Shown here piece after piece: positions 28,035 through 36,784 of a stretch of DNA of 61,593 nucleotides. The DNA lies in contig CAMLLB010000021.1 in NCBI GenBank assembly GCA_946480815.1, forward strand, positions 1 through 61,593, given 5' to 3'. How positions within the stretch are numbered: position 1 is the stretch's first letter; the number at the start of each line of letters is the position of its first letter. The DNA comes from an uncultured Flavobacteriales bacterium. Its GTDB lineage: Bacteria; Bacteroidota; Bacteroidia; Flavobacteriales; Crocinitomicaceae. The notes under the pieces were generated by a model. The model saw only the letters and a list, made by a program, of their open reading frames with translations. It ran no database searches and had not been told where the DNA came from. Position numbers and translations under genes: made by a program.

Positions 28035-30836
28035 ATGATTGTGAAGAAAAATTTAGTTAAGCTGCTATTTTTCAGCTTAATATCTGTGACTGCTTATACT
28101 CAAACGCAACCGGCCTGTCCGAATGCTAACTTCTCCCAGGGTGGGTTTAATAACTGGAATGGTTTTACCGGTGATTATACGAATCCATTTGCAGTTCCCG
28201 GAATCGTAAGTGGAAGACATACAATTATCAGCACACCTGGTATTGATCCTTACACCTGTGGTGGTTTACAAATACTTCCTCCAGGATCTTTTGTAGTTGC
28301 ACGTGTAGGAAATAATGCAACTAACGCAGAGGCTGAAGCATTAAGATATTCCATGCCAGTTACGGTTGATAATTCTTTGTTGATTTACAAGTATGCTGCG
28401 GTTTTGGAGAATCCTACGGGCCATGCACCGAATGAGCAGCCCCGATTGAGTATCAAAGTATTGGACCAGGCAGGAAATGAAATTGGAGGTCCTTGTGGTG
28501 TTTATGATGTATATGGTGGACAGCCCGGACAAAACTTTCAAACCTGTGGGGATGTTACCTGGTTGAATTGGTCCACAGCTGCTTTGGACTTGTCTTCATT
28601 TATCGGCCAAACTATCCAGATCGAATTTGCAACCAGGGATTGTAGTCTTTCCGGACATTTCGGTTATGCATATGTAACGATGAGTTGTCAGCCTTTGAAA
28701 TTAACCGTTCAGTATTGTCAGGGAACAAACAATGCAACGCTTACGGCTCCGACAGGATTCAGTAGCTATTTGTGGAGCAATGGGGCCACAACTCCCTCCA
28801 TTACAATTCCAAATCCTACTACAGGAACAATTTATTCTTGCCAATTGACAACCCAAACCAATATGGGCTCATGTTCTGTTTCTGTAGATGTTGAAGTAGA
28901 ACCCACGATTGTGGAACCAAATTATACCTATACTCAAAACTGCGGACAATTAAATGTACAGTTTACCAATACATCTACGGTAAATAACAATTTCATTATT
29001 GCCAATCTGTGGAACTTTGGTGATAATACTACATCGACTCAATCCAGTCCGAATCATACATATGCTACACCAGGTGTCTACGATGTGCGTTTGATTTCAT
29101 ATGAAACGGCAGGGTGTAGGGATACGATCATCCAGCAGGTAACGGTGAAATCCATTCCGACTGCTGACTTTTCAGTTCCGAATACCTGTATGTTGTCACC
29201 GGTTACAGTGGCAAATACTTCCACGGATTTGATAAACCAGACGATGACTTATTCCTGGGATTTCGGGGATGGAACTCCTTTGGAAACTGCTGCGAACCCA
29301 ACCCATGTATACCAAACTGCAGGAACATACACAATTACCCTAATTGCTATGAATGAGGATAGTTGTACACATACACGCGTACGGAATATTACGGTATATG
29401 ATCTGCCGGTAGTAGAAGCCGGAGTGGACCAGCAATTATGTCCTTACACAACAATGACTCTGAATGGTTCGGGAGCTGTTTCCTATACCTGGAATAACGG
29501 TGCCGTAAACGGAACACCTTTTATTCCAACCGTAGATGGTAAATATATTGTAACCGGAACAGATGCGAATGGTTGCCAAAACAAAGATTCACTGATGGTT
29601 ACGTTCCTTCCGGCACCGGTTGTTTCGGCCGGACCAGATGTAACGGTTTGTGAGAATACTTCCGTTACGTTTACAGGAACAGGGGCTGCAACTACTTATA
29701 CTTGGGATAACGGAATTACAGACGGACAAGCCTATGTTCCAAATGTGGGAACGTACACAATCGTTCTGCATGGATACGATGCTTCGAATTGTTTCGGATT
29801 GGATACGACTATTTTGACTGTGAATCCGTTGCCAAATGTAAATGCAGGACCGGATCAGATCATTTGTGAAGGATCTTCTACTGTTTTGGCAGGTTCAGGT
29901 GCAAGTACATATGCCTGGGATAACGGAATTACCGATAATGTATCCTTTTCACCGGCAAGTACTTTGACATATACGGTTACCGGTACTTCTGCAGTTGGTT
30001 GTGAGAATACGGACCAGGTTGTTGTTGCCATCGAAGAACCGATCACAATTGCCATTGCACCGGCTTCAGGGCCTGCCTGTGAACCTTTTACAGCAATGAT
30101 CTTTAATAATTCAACCGGTACACCGAGCGTGAATACACAATGGAGTTTCGGAGATGGAAATACCTTGTCAAGTATAAATGATACGGTGACAAATCTATAT
30201 GAGAACCAAGGATGCTATGATGTTACGGTTACTTCAACTACCGCATTGGGTTGTGTCTGGACGCAAAGTTATCCGAGTTTCATTTGTGTATATCCGAATC
30301 CGGTTGCTGCATTGACTGCAAATCCGGGCGTGATTTCCGTAATTTCTCCGGAGTCTGACCTGGTAAACTTATCGACAGGTGCAACGCAATACATCTGGAA
30401 CTTTGGTGACGGAACGGAAATTTCAAATGAGTTTAGCCCGACGCATACATTTGTGGTAGAGCCTGAACAAAATTTCCTGGTGACATTGGTTGCAATTTCA
30501 GAACATGGTTGTGTAGATTCAGTTACGAGGGTGATATTAATGGAAAAAGGTGTAATTTTGTATGCACCGAATTCATTTACACCGGATGGGAACCAATTCA
30601 ATCCTGTTTTCCTTCCGATTGTTACTTCGGGTGTAGATAAAAATCAATACGAATTAGAGATCTTCAACCGATGGGGTGAGTCTGTTTTTAAAACAACTGA
30701 CACAGAAGAAGGTTGGGATGGTACATATAAAGGAATTGCTTGTAAGGAAGGTATGTATTCGTGGAAAATTACATACAAGACTTCATCAAGTGATGAAAAA
30801 AGGGTGCAATTGGGGCACGTGAATTTATTGCGTTAA
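28035..30836 (+). CDS. PKD-domain surface protein with T9SS type B (CHU_C) sorting domain
   Basis: The 933-residue protein has a signal peptide (MIVKKNLVKLLFFSLISVTAYTQ) and an N-terminal lectin-like/jellyroll region (about 25-220). An Ig-like unit, at least four PKD domains (WNFGDNTTST, YSWDFGDGTPLE, WSFGDGNTLS, YIWNFGDGTEIS) and three short repeats with YTWNNG/YTWDNG/YAWDNG follow. The C-terminus (about 838-933) is a gliding-motility-associated CHU_C domain: YAPNSFTPDGN, LEIFNRWGESVF, WDGTYKG, ending LGHVNLLR. It should be exported by Sec, then T9SS, and displayed or released. It is probably an adhesin or structural surface protein. Confidence 0.92.
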   Translation: MIVKKNLVKLLFFSLISVTAYTQTQPACPNANFSQGGFNNWNGFTGDYTNPFAVPGIVSGRHTIISTPGIDPYTCGGLQILPPGSFVVARVGNNATNAEAEALRYSMPVTVDNSLLIYKYAAVLENPTGHAPNEQPRLSIKVLDQAGNEIGGPCGVYDVYGGQPGQNFQTCGDVTWLNWSTAALDLSSFIGQTIQIEFATRDCSLSGHFGYAYVTMSCQPLKLTVQYCQGTNNATLTAPTGFSSYLWSNGATTPSITIPNPTTGTIYSCQLTTQTNMGSCSVSVDVEVEPTIVEPNYTYTQNCGQLNVQFTNTSTVNNNFIIANLWNFGDNTTSTQSSPNHTYATPGVYDVRLISYETAGCRDTIIQQVTVKSIPTADFSVPNTCMLSPVTVANTSTDLINQTMTYSWDFGDGTPLETAANPTHVYQTAGTYTITLIAMNEDSCTHTRVRNITVYDLPVVEAGVDQQLCPYTTMTLNGSGAVSYTWNNGAVNGTPFIPTVDGKYIVTGTDANGCQNKDSLMVTFLPAPVVSAGPDVTVCENTSVTFTGTGAATTYTWDNGITDGQAYVPNVGTYTIVLHGYDASNCFGLDTTILTVNPLPNVNAGPDQIICEGSSTVLAGSGASTYAWDNGITDNVSFSPASTLTYTVTGTSAVGCENTDQVVVAIEEPITIAIAPASGPACEPFTAMIFNNSTGTPSVNTQWSFGDGNTLSSINDTVTNLYENQGCYDVTVTSTTALGCVWTQSYPSFICVYPNPVAALTANPGVISVISPESDLVNLSTGATQYIWNFGDGTEISNEFSPTHTFVVEPEQNFLVTLVAISEHGCVDSVTRVILMEKGVILYAPNSFTPDGNQFNPVFLPIVTSGVDKNQYELEIFNRWGESVFKTTDTEEGWDGTYKGIACKEGMYSWKITYKTSSSDEKRVQLGHVNLLR

Positions 30837-30893
30837 CCGGTTCTCCAAGCTTAACAAATTCGATTATTTGTTATTAATAAAATTCAAACCCAG

Positions 30894-30930
30894 AAAGAAA
30901 GGGAGTCCATTTAGGCTCCCTTTCTTCTTT
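30894..30930. terminator. Terminator of the PKD/CHU_C gene, overlapping the end of proline dehydrogenase
   Basis: AGAAAGGGAGTCC (30896-30908) pairs with GGCTCCCTTTCT (30914-30925) around a short loop, then TCTTTTTATC on the plus strand. The loop contains the stop codon of the convergent proline dehydrogenase gene (30911-30913), so the last codons of that gene lie in the right arm. Confidence 0.78.
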
Positions 30931-32086
30931 TTATCTCTTCTTTGATTAATTTCAATTCCCTACCGGTTTGGCCTTTTACAGAAGTGTTTTCATCTGCTCT
31001 TCTGAAAAGGTATGGAATTACTTCTTTTACCGGACCGTATGGAACATATTTGGCTACATTGAACCCCTTTGAAGCCAGTGTATAGGAAATATGGTCGCTC
31101 ATTCCAAGTAATTGAGCAAAATAAATGCGTTTATCTGTTTTGTCGATCCCTTTTTGTTCAATCAACTCAGTCAGGTATGCAGATGAGTACTCGTTGTGAG
31201 AACCTGCACATAAGGCCATCTGAGAAAAATTTTCCGGTTCGGTCAAAAATTCCAAAGCTTTGTTATAATCCGCGTCACAAGTAAGTTTGTCCGGTTGAAT
31301 AGGGGAAGGATAATTGTTTTCGGCGGCTCTTTTTCGTTCTTTTTCCATATAAGCTCCGCGAACAAGTTTTACACCGTAGTGTACATTTTCAGCTTTCGCC
31401 CAGGCAATGCTTTCTTTTAAGAATGCAAAACGGTCGTGACGGTACATTTGAACCGTATTGAAGACAATTGCACGCTCTTTATTGTATTTCAGCATCATTT
31501 CATGTGTGATCCGGTCAATGACATCCTGGATCCAGCTTTCTTCCGCATCAATAAACACAGGAACATCCGCTTCAAATGCTTCTTTGCAGATACGGTTAAC
31601 ACGCTCTACAGTTTCCTCATATTCTTTTAAATCGCTTTCGGAGATGTTCTCAATTCCTGCATTCGTCGATTCCAATAATCCGAAACGTGAAATACCGGTT
31701 ACTTTGAAAACTGCAAATGGGATCCCCGGATTGCCTTTTGCTTTGTGAATCGTCGCAATGATCTCTTTTGTGGTGTATTCAAAATCTTCCGCACTGGTTT
31801 TTCCTTCTACAGAATAATCCAGGATGGTCCCGACGTGGTGTTTCCACATGGAATCGATGGTGGACGTGCATTCTTCAATGGTTTCTCCTCCGCAAAACTG
31901 CGCGAAGATGGTAGACTTGATCATCCCTTTAATAGGAAGGCCAATGTTTAAACCAAAACGTGTCAATCCTTTTCCGGATTTAACGAGGAATGGACTTGCC
32001 ATAACGGAAAAAAGAAAATGTGCTCGTTTCAGATCCTTGTCGGACTTGTGTTTGAACGCAATTTCTGTGTTATTAAAAGATATCAT
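30911..32086 (-). CDS. Proline dehydrogenase
   Basis: The 391-residue protein is a stand-alone proline dehydrogenase (FAD-dependent, first step of proline catabolism to P5C and glutamate). Motifs include AVFKVTGISRFGLLE, VFIDAEESW, VFNTVQMYRHDR, VKLVRGAYMEKERKRA and the C-terminal YVPYGPVKEVIPYLFRRADENTSV. It is a monofunctional enzyme, not a PutA fusion; the P5C dehydrogenase gene is not in the window. The divergent partner is aroB. The minus-strand word TAATTTTG (32091-32098) ends 4 bp before the ATG. Confidence 0.93.
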   Translation of the reverse strand: MISFNNTEIAFKHKSDKDLKRAHFLFSVMASPFLVKSGKGLTRFGLNIGLPIKGMIKSTIFAQFCGGETIEECTSTIDSMWKHHVGTILDYSVEGKTSAEDFEYTTKEIIATIHKAKGNPGIPFAVFKVTGISRFGLLESTNAGIENISESDLKEYEETVERVNRICKEAFEADVPVFIDAEESWIQDVIDRITHEMMLKYNKERAIVFNTVQMYRHDRFAFLKESIAWAKAENVHYGVKLVRGAYMEKERKRAAENNYPSPIQPDKLTCDADYNKALEFLTEPENFSQMALCAGSHNEYSSAYLTELIEQKGIDKTDKRIYFAQLLGMSDHISYTLASKGFNVAKYVPYGPVKEVIPYLFRRADENTSVKGQTGRELKLIKEEIKRRKGA

Positions 32087-32090
32087 GGGG

Positions 32091-32098
32091 CAAAATTA
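32091..32098 (-). promoter_or_regulatory. Promoter -7 element of proline dehydrogenase (TAATTTTG)
   Basis: Exact TAnnTTTG on the minus strand with only CCCC between its last G and the ATG. A leaderless or nearly leaderless transcript would result. It lies 12 bp from the opposing element of aroB. Confidence 0.45.
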
Positions 32099-32110
32099 AT
32101 CGCTTTCGAG

Positions 32111-32118
32111 TATTTTTG
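32111..32118 (+). promoter_or_regulatory. Promoter -7 element of aroB (TATTTTTG)
   Basis: Exact TAnnTTTG. It overlaps the first codons of the longest aroB frame (TTG at 32116), which argues that translation begins farther downstream, at TTG 32167. Confidence 0.45.
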
Positions 32119-32166
32119 TTCACCTTTAATCTGAAATTTATTTGTTACATCATTGAAATTAGCGCT

Positions 32167-33252
32167 TTGAAAAAAATAAAATGTAATTCTTATACCGTAG
32201 AAGCAGGGAATCTGGAGCTTTCTTCTTTTCCTGCCTTACTGCAGGAATCGTACAAAGATGTTCGGAAAGTCATTATTGTGGATGAGAATACACACGATTT
32301 TTGCCTGGAATACCTGCTAACTGCTTTTCCGGCCCTTGAAGACGCTGAAGTGATCTTATTACCAACCGGTGAAGAGAATAAAGTGATGGAAGTTTGTTTC
32401 CAGGTATTGGAAGCCCTTTCTGATTATGGTATTGTTCGCTCGGACCTGGTAATCACACTTGGTGGTGGAGTGGTTAGTGATATGGGAGGATTCATAGCTT
32501 CGATTTATAAAAGAGGTCTGCCCTGTATTCATATTCCCACCTCTTTCATGGGAATGGTAGATGCTGCTATTGGAGGGAAAACCGGCATTGACTTAGGGAG
32601 TTTTAAGAACCAGATAGGAACATTCTATGATCCTGTAGCTATTTATGTGGATCAGCGTTTCCTGGCAACATTACCTGAAGAAGAATGGAGAAGCGGCTTT
32701 GCAGAAGTGCTGAAACACGCATTGATTTCCGATAAAAAAGAGTGGGTGCGACTGATATCAAGTAAACAGGATGAATTGTTTTCGGAAGAAAATGTGAAAA
32801 AGATCCTGGAGAAATCGATTGCAGTCAAAGCGAAAGTTGTCACCGAAGATCCAAAAGAGAAAGGAATCCGCAAATCCTTGAATTTTGGTCACACCATCGG
32901 TCATGCAATTGAAGGTTATTATTTGGACCTGAACCCAATGTCTCATGGAAATTGCATTGCACTGGGAATGATTGCAGAAGCTTTTTTGTCGAATCAGAAG
33001 GGAACCCTGGATACGGAAGAATTAAATGAGATTGTTCAGGTAATGATGGCTTTGTATCCTTGTCCTGAAGATTTGCTGACAGGTGTTGGGGTAATGATTG
33101 AACTCATGAAGAATGACAAGAAAAATGACCAACAAGGTGTGAGAACCTGTCTTTTAAACAAAATAGGTGAATGTTCGTGGGATCATTTAATTGATGAGAA
33201 CGATATCAAGACGGCCTTTAATTATTTATATCAATCGTATTATAAAAATTGA
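32167..33252 (+). CDS. aroB: 3-dehydroquinate synthase
   Basis: The protein has the NAD-binding GGGVVSDMGGF, the metal/substrate segment AAIGGKTGIDLGSFKNQIGTFYDP, FAEVLKHALI and FGHTIGHAIE. It catalyses the second step of the shikimate pathway, DAHP to 3-dehydroquinate. No ATG lies in frame before the conserved core. I take TTG 32167 (LKKIKCNSYTVEAGN) as the start, giving 361 residues, because the promoter word at 32111-32118 would lie inside the longer 378-residue frame. No other aro gene is adjacent. Confidence 0.93.
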   Translation: MKKIKCNSYTVEAGNLELSSFPALLQESYKDVRKVIIVDENTHDFCLEYLLTAFPALEDAEVILLPTGEENKVMEVCFQVLEALSDYGIVRSDLVITLGGGVVSDMGGFIASIYKRGLPCIHIPTSFMGMVDAAIGGKTGIDLGSFKNQIGTFYDPVAIYVDQRFLATLPEEEWRSGFAEVLKHALISDKKEWVRLISSKQDELFSEENVKKILEKSIAVKAKVVTEDPKEKGIRKSLNFGHTIGHAIEGYYLDLNPMSHGNCIALGMIAEAFLSNQKGTLDTEELNEIVQVMMALYPCPEDLLTGVGVMIELMKNDKKNDQQGVRTCLLNKIGECSWDHLIDENDIKTAFNYLYQSYYKN

Positions 33253-33318
33253 CACTTCGACTACGCTCAGTGTCCTTTTACAATGTTCTGTAAGGTGACT
33301 GAGCGTAGTCGAAGTCAC
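33250..33318. repeat. Inverted repeat with CTTCGACTACGCTCAGT arms after aroB
   Basis: The arm at 33250-33277 (contains CACTTCGACTACGCTCAGTG) pairs with 33293-33318 (contains CTGAGCGTAGTCGAAGTCAC) over a 15-bp AT-rich loop. It separates the convergent aroB and MerR genes and probably terminates both. The arm word is a widely dispersed palindromic element in many Bacteroidota. Confidence 0.75.
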
Positions 33319-33325
33319 AGAGGAA

Positions 33326-33673
33326 TTATTTTTTCAATTCCAGCAATTTCGATTTGATTTTTTCCAGTTTATCGATCAAAACTTCATGTTGTTTTCCTTC
33401 GGAAATGTTCTTTTCCCCTGATTTTAAAGCCTTTTTGGCTCCATCAAGGGTGTAGCCCTGTTCTTTTACAAGTTGATAAATCTTGTTAAAATGCTCAATG
33501 TCTTTTACAGTAAATAAACGATTTCCCTTTTTATTTTTCTTGGGTTGAATTACCGTGAATTCTTTTTCCCAAAACCTTATCAGTGAAGTGTTTACATCAA
33601 ATATAGCAGCAACCTCTCCAATGGAGTAATATAACTTGGTCAATACGATATTTTCTAATTTACTCAAGGCCAA
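33326..33673 (-). CDS. MerR family transcriptional regulator
   Basis: The 115-residue protein consists of an N-terminal MerR winged helix-turn-helix (about 14-80: YYSIGEVAAIFDVNTSLIRFWEKEF, then KNKKGNRLFTVKDIEHF) and a short C-terminal coiled coil (about 85-115). It has no obvious effector domain or cysteines. This small form is conserved in Bacteroidota next to a cell-wall peptidase gene, as here, where the NlpC/P60 gene is divergent across 50 bp. Control of that neighbour is plausible but unproven. Confidence 0.88.
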   Translation of the reverse strand: MALSKLENIVLTKLYYSIGEVAAIFDVNTSLIRFWEKEFTVIQPKKNKKGNRLFTVKDIEHFNKIYQLVKEQGYTLDGAKKALKSGEKNISEGKQHEVLIDKLEKIKSKLLELKK

Positions 33674-33677
33674 TGAT

Positions 33678-33707
33678 TTTGATTCTGTGAAAATAATGAT
33701 AATTTTG
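33678..33707 (+). promoter_or_regulatory. Promoter of the NlpC/P60 gene
   Basis: TTTG (33678-33681), 18 bp, then TAATTTTG (33700-33707), a good match to the Bacteroidota -33/-7 promoter. The ATG follows 17 bp later. The -33 box overlaps the region just upstream of the MerR start, so MerR binding there could affect both genes. Confidence 0.65.
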
Positions 33708-33723
33708 CACCGTCAGAAATATT

Positions 33724-34311
33724 ATGTCCTTAAAAACTTACATATTTTCGATAGCTGTAATTCTTACGAGTAACGCGATTCAGGCGCAAACAGCTACAGG
33801 TTCTTTACATCAAAAGAGTCAGATGTCGTCTGACACCCTGTCGAAGCAGGCAACAACCTCTGCAACATTAGCAGTAGATTCTGCTCCGAAAATCAACAAA
33901 CAGGTAGAAGAAATCATTCAATTCGCAAAGAAATTTCTGGGAACGCCTTACCATTACGCGGGTTCTACGCCATCCGGTTTTGATTGCAGTGGTTTTATTT
34001 ACTACGTAATGGGTAACTTCGGAATGCGTCTTTCACGTTCAAGCCCCGGATTGGCAGAGTTTGGAAAGACAGTCAAATTATCCGAGTTGCAGCCAGGTGA
34101 CCTGATGTTCTTCAAAGGACGAAGTACACGTTCTGCCGGTGTGGGGCATGTTGCTATGGTGGTAGAAGTGAAGGATGGTGTGATTAAGTTTATTCACAGT
34201 TCTACTTCAAGAGGTGTAATTATTGATACATTCAATAACAGTGGATATTATGTTCCCCGCTATTTAAAATCAAAACGTTTGGATTACGGAGGAATTGCTC
34301 CGAAGAATTAA
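33724..34311 (+). CDS. NlpC/P60 (C40) family cell-wall peptidase
   Basis: The 195-residue protein has a signal peptide (MSLKTYIFSIAVILTSNAIQAQ), a Ser/Thr-rich linker and an NlpC/P60 domain (about 60-185). The catalytic residues are C88 in SGFDCSGFIYYV, H142 in VGHVAMVVE and H158 in FIHSS. These enzymes cut D-Glu-meso-diaminopimelate bonds in peptidoglycan stem peptides in the periplasm. Its stop overlaps the convergent MFS gene by 4 bp. It has its own promoter, divergent from MerR. Confidence 0.94.
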   Translation: MSLKTYIFSIAVILTSNAIQAQTATGSLHQKSQMSSDTLSKQATTSATLAVDSAPKINKQVEEIIQFAKKFLGTPYHYAGSTPSGFDCSGFIYYVMGNFGMRLSRSSPGLAEFGKTVKLSELQPGDLMFFKGRSTRSAGVGHVAMVVEVKDGVIKFIHSSTSRGVIIDTFNNSGYYVPRYLKSKRLDYGGIAPKN

Positions 34312-35468
34312 TGTTTGGATTTAACCGTTTTCAGGTGCCATAAGAGGTAAATGATACATAAAAACGCCATTCCCGCACCGAATAAAAAGACATTCCAGAT
34401 CGATTTCAGGTTATTTTGATACCACAAATTAGTGGACAATGCGCCGCTCAACACACCGAATTCCAACGCAATGAACATAGTTCCGGTCCCACGGCCCCGT
34501 CTGTTTTTGGGAGAAAGATCGGCCGTCCACGCAAAAATGGTCGGTGAAATAATTCCGGTAGCGATCCCGAAAATGATAGAAGAAATGTAATACCAGCTTT
34601 CTGTTTTCGACATTCCAATCAAAACCATTGAAATACATAAAATAACCATTCCCACGGCCAGGGTTTCCCGTCGACCATAAGTATCGGAGACTTTTCCGGT
34701 CACCAATCGGATGAGGATCGTTGCCATGACATAAAAAATAAAGAAAGCGCCTTTGTTTTCTATGTGCAAATGATCTGAAATATCCGGAGAGAGGACCAGA
34801 ATAATTCCGGAGCACATGGCAGAAAGGAACATCACAATTGCAACCGGGATCACACTCGGCTCAATGATCTCATCAGACTTGATTTGCAAATTACTCCATT
34901 GGAACCGGGATGTTTTTGCCAACGTTTCCTTTACATTGAAAAATAGAATGTAAGATAAAGCTGTAAACAATGCTGCAGTGAAAAACAAAGCGTCCCGATT
35001 TCCTACATCAACAATAAAACTGGAAAGCCCTTGTCCGATTCCCATTCCGATCGAAATGAAGGTTCCCCACAATCCCATTCCAAAACCGCGTCTGTCTTCG
35101 GGCAGGATATCGGTAATCAATGCAGTTGCACCCGTTGGGTAAAATCCGACGCTAAATCCGTGAAGAAAACGCAGTGTTAATAAAAACCATGCAGCAAATG
35201 CAAAAGAATAAAGCGCACAAACCACAACAGAGATCAGCAATCCAATCAACATCACTTTTTTGCGCCCGATAATGTCTGAAAGTTTCCCGGAAAACGGCCT
35301 GGAAAATCCAGCTGAAATGGTAAATAAACCAATGATCAAACCTTTTAGGCCCGGAGAACCGAGGTCTGTTAAAAACGCATTCATCTCCGGAATTACGATG
35401 TTGTAACTCGTTGTGAAAAGAAGCATGGAGAAGCTTAACTTCCAGAAGTTGGAACTGTACGTTTTCAA
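34308..35468 (-). CDS. Major facilitator superfamily transporter
   Basis: The 386-residue protein has twelve predicted membrane spans, with the loop 2-3 motif GKLSDIIGRKKVMLIG and its half-repeat GKVSDTYGRRETLAVG. It resembles drug/proton antiporter-type MFS exporters; substrate unknown. The start is TTG 35468 (encoding MKTYSSNFWKL); no in-frame ATG precedes it, and the next Met is within the first helix. The 3' end overlaps the NlpC/P60 gene by 4 bp in convergent orientation. Confidence 0.88.
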   Translation of the reverse strand: MKTYSSNFWKLSFSMLLFTTSYNIVIPEMNAFLTDLGSPGLKGLIIGLFTISAGFSRPFSGKLSDIIGRKKVMLIGLLISVVVCALYSFAFAAWFLLTLRFLHGFSVGFYPTGATALITDILPEDRRGFGMGLWGTFISIGMGIGQGLSSFIVDVGNRDALFFTAALFTALSYILFFNVKETLAKTSRFQWSNLQIKSDEIIEPSVIPVAIVMFLSAMCSGIILVLSPDISDHLHIENKGAFFIFYVMATILIRLVTGKVSDTYGRRETLAVGMVILCISMVLIGMSKTESWYYISSIIFGIATGIISPTIFAWTADLSPKNRRGRGTGTMFIALEFGVLSGALSTNLWYQNNLKSIWNVFLFGAGMAFLCIIYLLWHLKTVKSKH

Positions 35469-35548
35469 GATGGTGTAAAAGTAATCAAACTCTTTTGCTG
35501 AAGGGGCAATCCGGATTCTAAAACTTCACGTATTTTTATAAAAAAGAA

Positions 35549-36082
35549 ATGCGAATGAAAGAAGCTACATTGGGTGCAGGATGTTTTTGGTGCATTGAGG
35601 CATGTTACAAAGATCTGAAAGGAGTCATCTCGGTTACTTCGGGTTACGCAGGCGGACATGTAGACAACCCGACTTACAAACAAATTTGTACGGGCACAAC
35701 GGGCCATGCAGAAGTGGCGAGAGTCGTGTACGATGAATCACTGATTTCATTTGATGAATTGCTGGAAGTATTTTGGTTTGTCCATGATCCAACACAATTA
35801 AACCGACAGGGAAATGACATTGGAACACAGTATCGTTCGGTGATTTTCTATCACGATACGGAACAAAAAGAGAAAGCCTTAGCTTATAAAACAAGGTTAA
35901 CAGAAGAACATGTGTGGGAAAACCCGATCGTTACGGAGATCTCTCCAATTTCGAATTATTTCCCGGCAGAAGATTATCATCAGAATTATTTGGAGTTGAA
36001 TCCGGGGAATGCTTATTGCCAGGCGGTGGTAAGACCAAAATATGAGAAGTTCAAGAAGATTTTTGCCAACCGATTGAAATAA
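35549..36082 (+). CDS. msrA: Peptide methionine-S-sulfoxide reductase A
   Basis: The 177-residue protein has the catalytic GCFWC motif (nucleophile C12, second Cys C15) and the conserved YAGG, GHAEVARVVYD, DPTQLNRQGNDIGTQYRS and EDYHQNYLE segments. C157 near the C-terminus is a candidate resolving cysteine. It repairs S-methionine sulfoxide using thioredoxin. No MsrB domain or neighbour is present. ATG at 35549 (MRMKEATLGAG) fits; a second ATG two codons on is possible. No signal peptide, so it should be cytosolic. Confidence 0.96.
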   Translation: MRMKEATLGAGCFWCIEACYKDLKGVISVTSGYAGGHVDNPTYKQICTGTTGHAEVARVVYDESLISFDELLEVFWFVHDPTQLNRQGNDIGTQYRSVIFYHDTEQKEKALAYKTRLTEEHVWENPIVTEISPISNYFPAEDYHQNYLELNPGNAYCQAVVRPKYEKFKKIFANRLK

Positions 36083-36158
36083 AGACTTGAGACTATAGAC
36101 AAATGACCAGAGACAAATCTCAGTCTTAAGTCTATAGTCTTTTTATCTTAAGTCTTTA
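36080..36158. repeat. Structured inverted repeat after msrA (element A)
   Basis: TAAAGACTT (36080-36088, including the msrA stop) pairs with AAGTCTTTA (36150-36158). Inside it, GACTATAGAC pairs with GTCTATAGTC. It separates convergent msrA and the DUF4890-like gene. It shares the word TTTTATCTTAAGTCTTT with element B at 36661-36750 on the other side of that gene. Confidence 0.7.
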
Positions 36159-36160
36159 TA

Positions 36161-36598
36161 TTACAATTCATCTTCATCTGCCGGAGGCGGCCCTGCAGGT
36201 TTTGTTTTCCCACCTTTGGCATCTTGCTTTTCAGCACGTTTTGCCTGCATTTTTTCACGTTTTTCTTTTTCCCACGCCTCATACTTTGCATATTGATCGG
36301 GTGTAAGTACTTCTTTGTATTGTGCATTACGTGAATGATGCGTTTCCTTCAATTGCGCCATTTTCTGTTCTTTGGTCAAAGAAGTGTTGTCGCGAATAGC
36401 GTCGTTTTTTTGTGCGATTCCCAAATTGATATCGTGGATCTTTGTTGTTTGAGCATCATCTAAACCCAATTTGGTCTTCATTTTTTGAGCAGAAGCAGTG
36501 GCTCTTTCTTCAGCCGGTTTACGTTCTCTTTTTTCGTGTTGCTGTGCCATTGCTGTGCTGCCAACTACAAGGGCTATTGCTAAAATAAGTGTCTTCAT
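36161..36598 (-). CDS. Small secreted DUF4890-like/Spy-like protein
   Basis: The 145-residue protein has a clean signal peptide (MKTLILAIALVVGSTAMAQ). It is then helical and very rich in Lys, Glu and Gln, with the pattern KMKTKLGLDDAQTTKIHDIN and LTPDQYAKYEAWEKEKRE seen in DUF4890 and Spy/CpxP-like periplasmic proteins. The tail is Pro/Gly-rich and acidic (PAGPPPADEDEL). A periplasmic chaperone-like role is possible from family resemblance. The gene is flanked by two copies of a related structured repeat. Confidence 0.75.
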   Translation of the reverse strand: MKTLILAIALVVGSTAMAQQHEKRERKPAEERATASAQKMKTKLGLDDAQTTKIHDINLGIAQKNDAIRDNTSLTKEQKMAQLKETHHSRNAQYKEVLTPDQYAKYEAWEKEKREKMQAKRAEKQDAKGGKTKPAGPPPADEDEL

Positions 36599-36660
36599 AT
36601 TAAATTATTTTATGATTATTACCGGTAAGACAAAAATTGTGCGAATTGGTTTAATCGGAT

Positions 36661-36750
36661 TAAAATAAAGACTTAAGATAAAAGACCGCAGACGTCAGAC
36701 AGAGATTTTATCTTAAGTCTTTGGTCTGAAGTCTTAAAGTCTCTATTTTA
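36661..36750. repeat. Structured inverted repeat (element B), related to element A
   Basis: AAAGACTTAAGATAAAA (36667-36683) and TTTTATCTTAAGTCTTT (36706-36722) form a perfect 17-bp inverted repeat. Flanking TAAAATA and TATTTTA-type words extend it. It lies between the DUF4890-like gene and the divergent LRR gene. Confidence 0.75.
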
Positions 36751-36784
36751 TAATTCATCAGTTTTATTATTGTATTTTCGGGTT

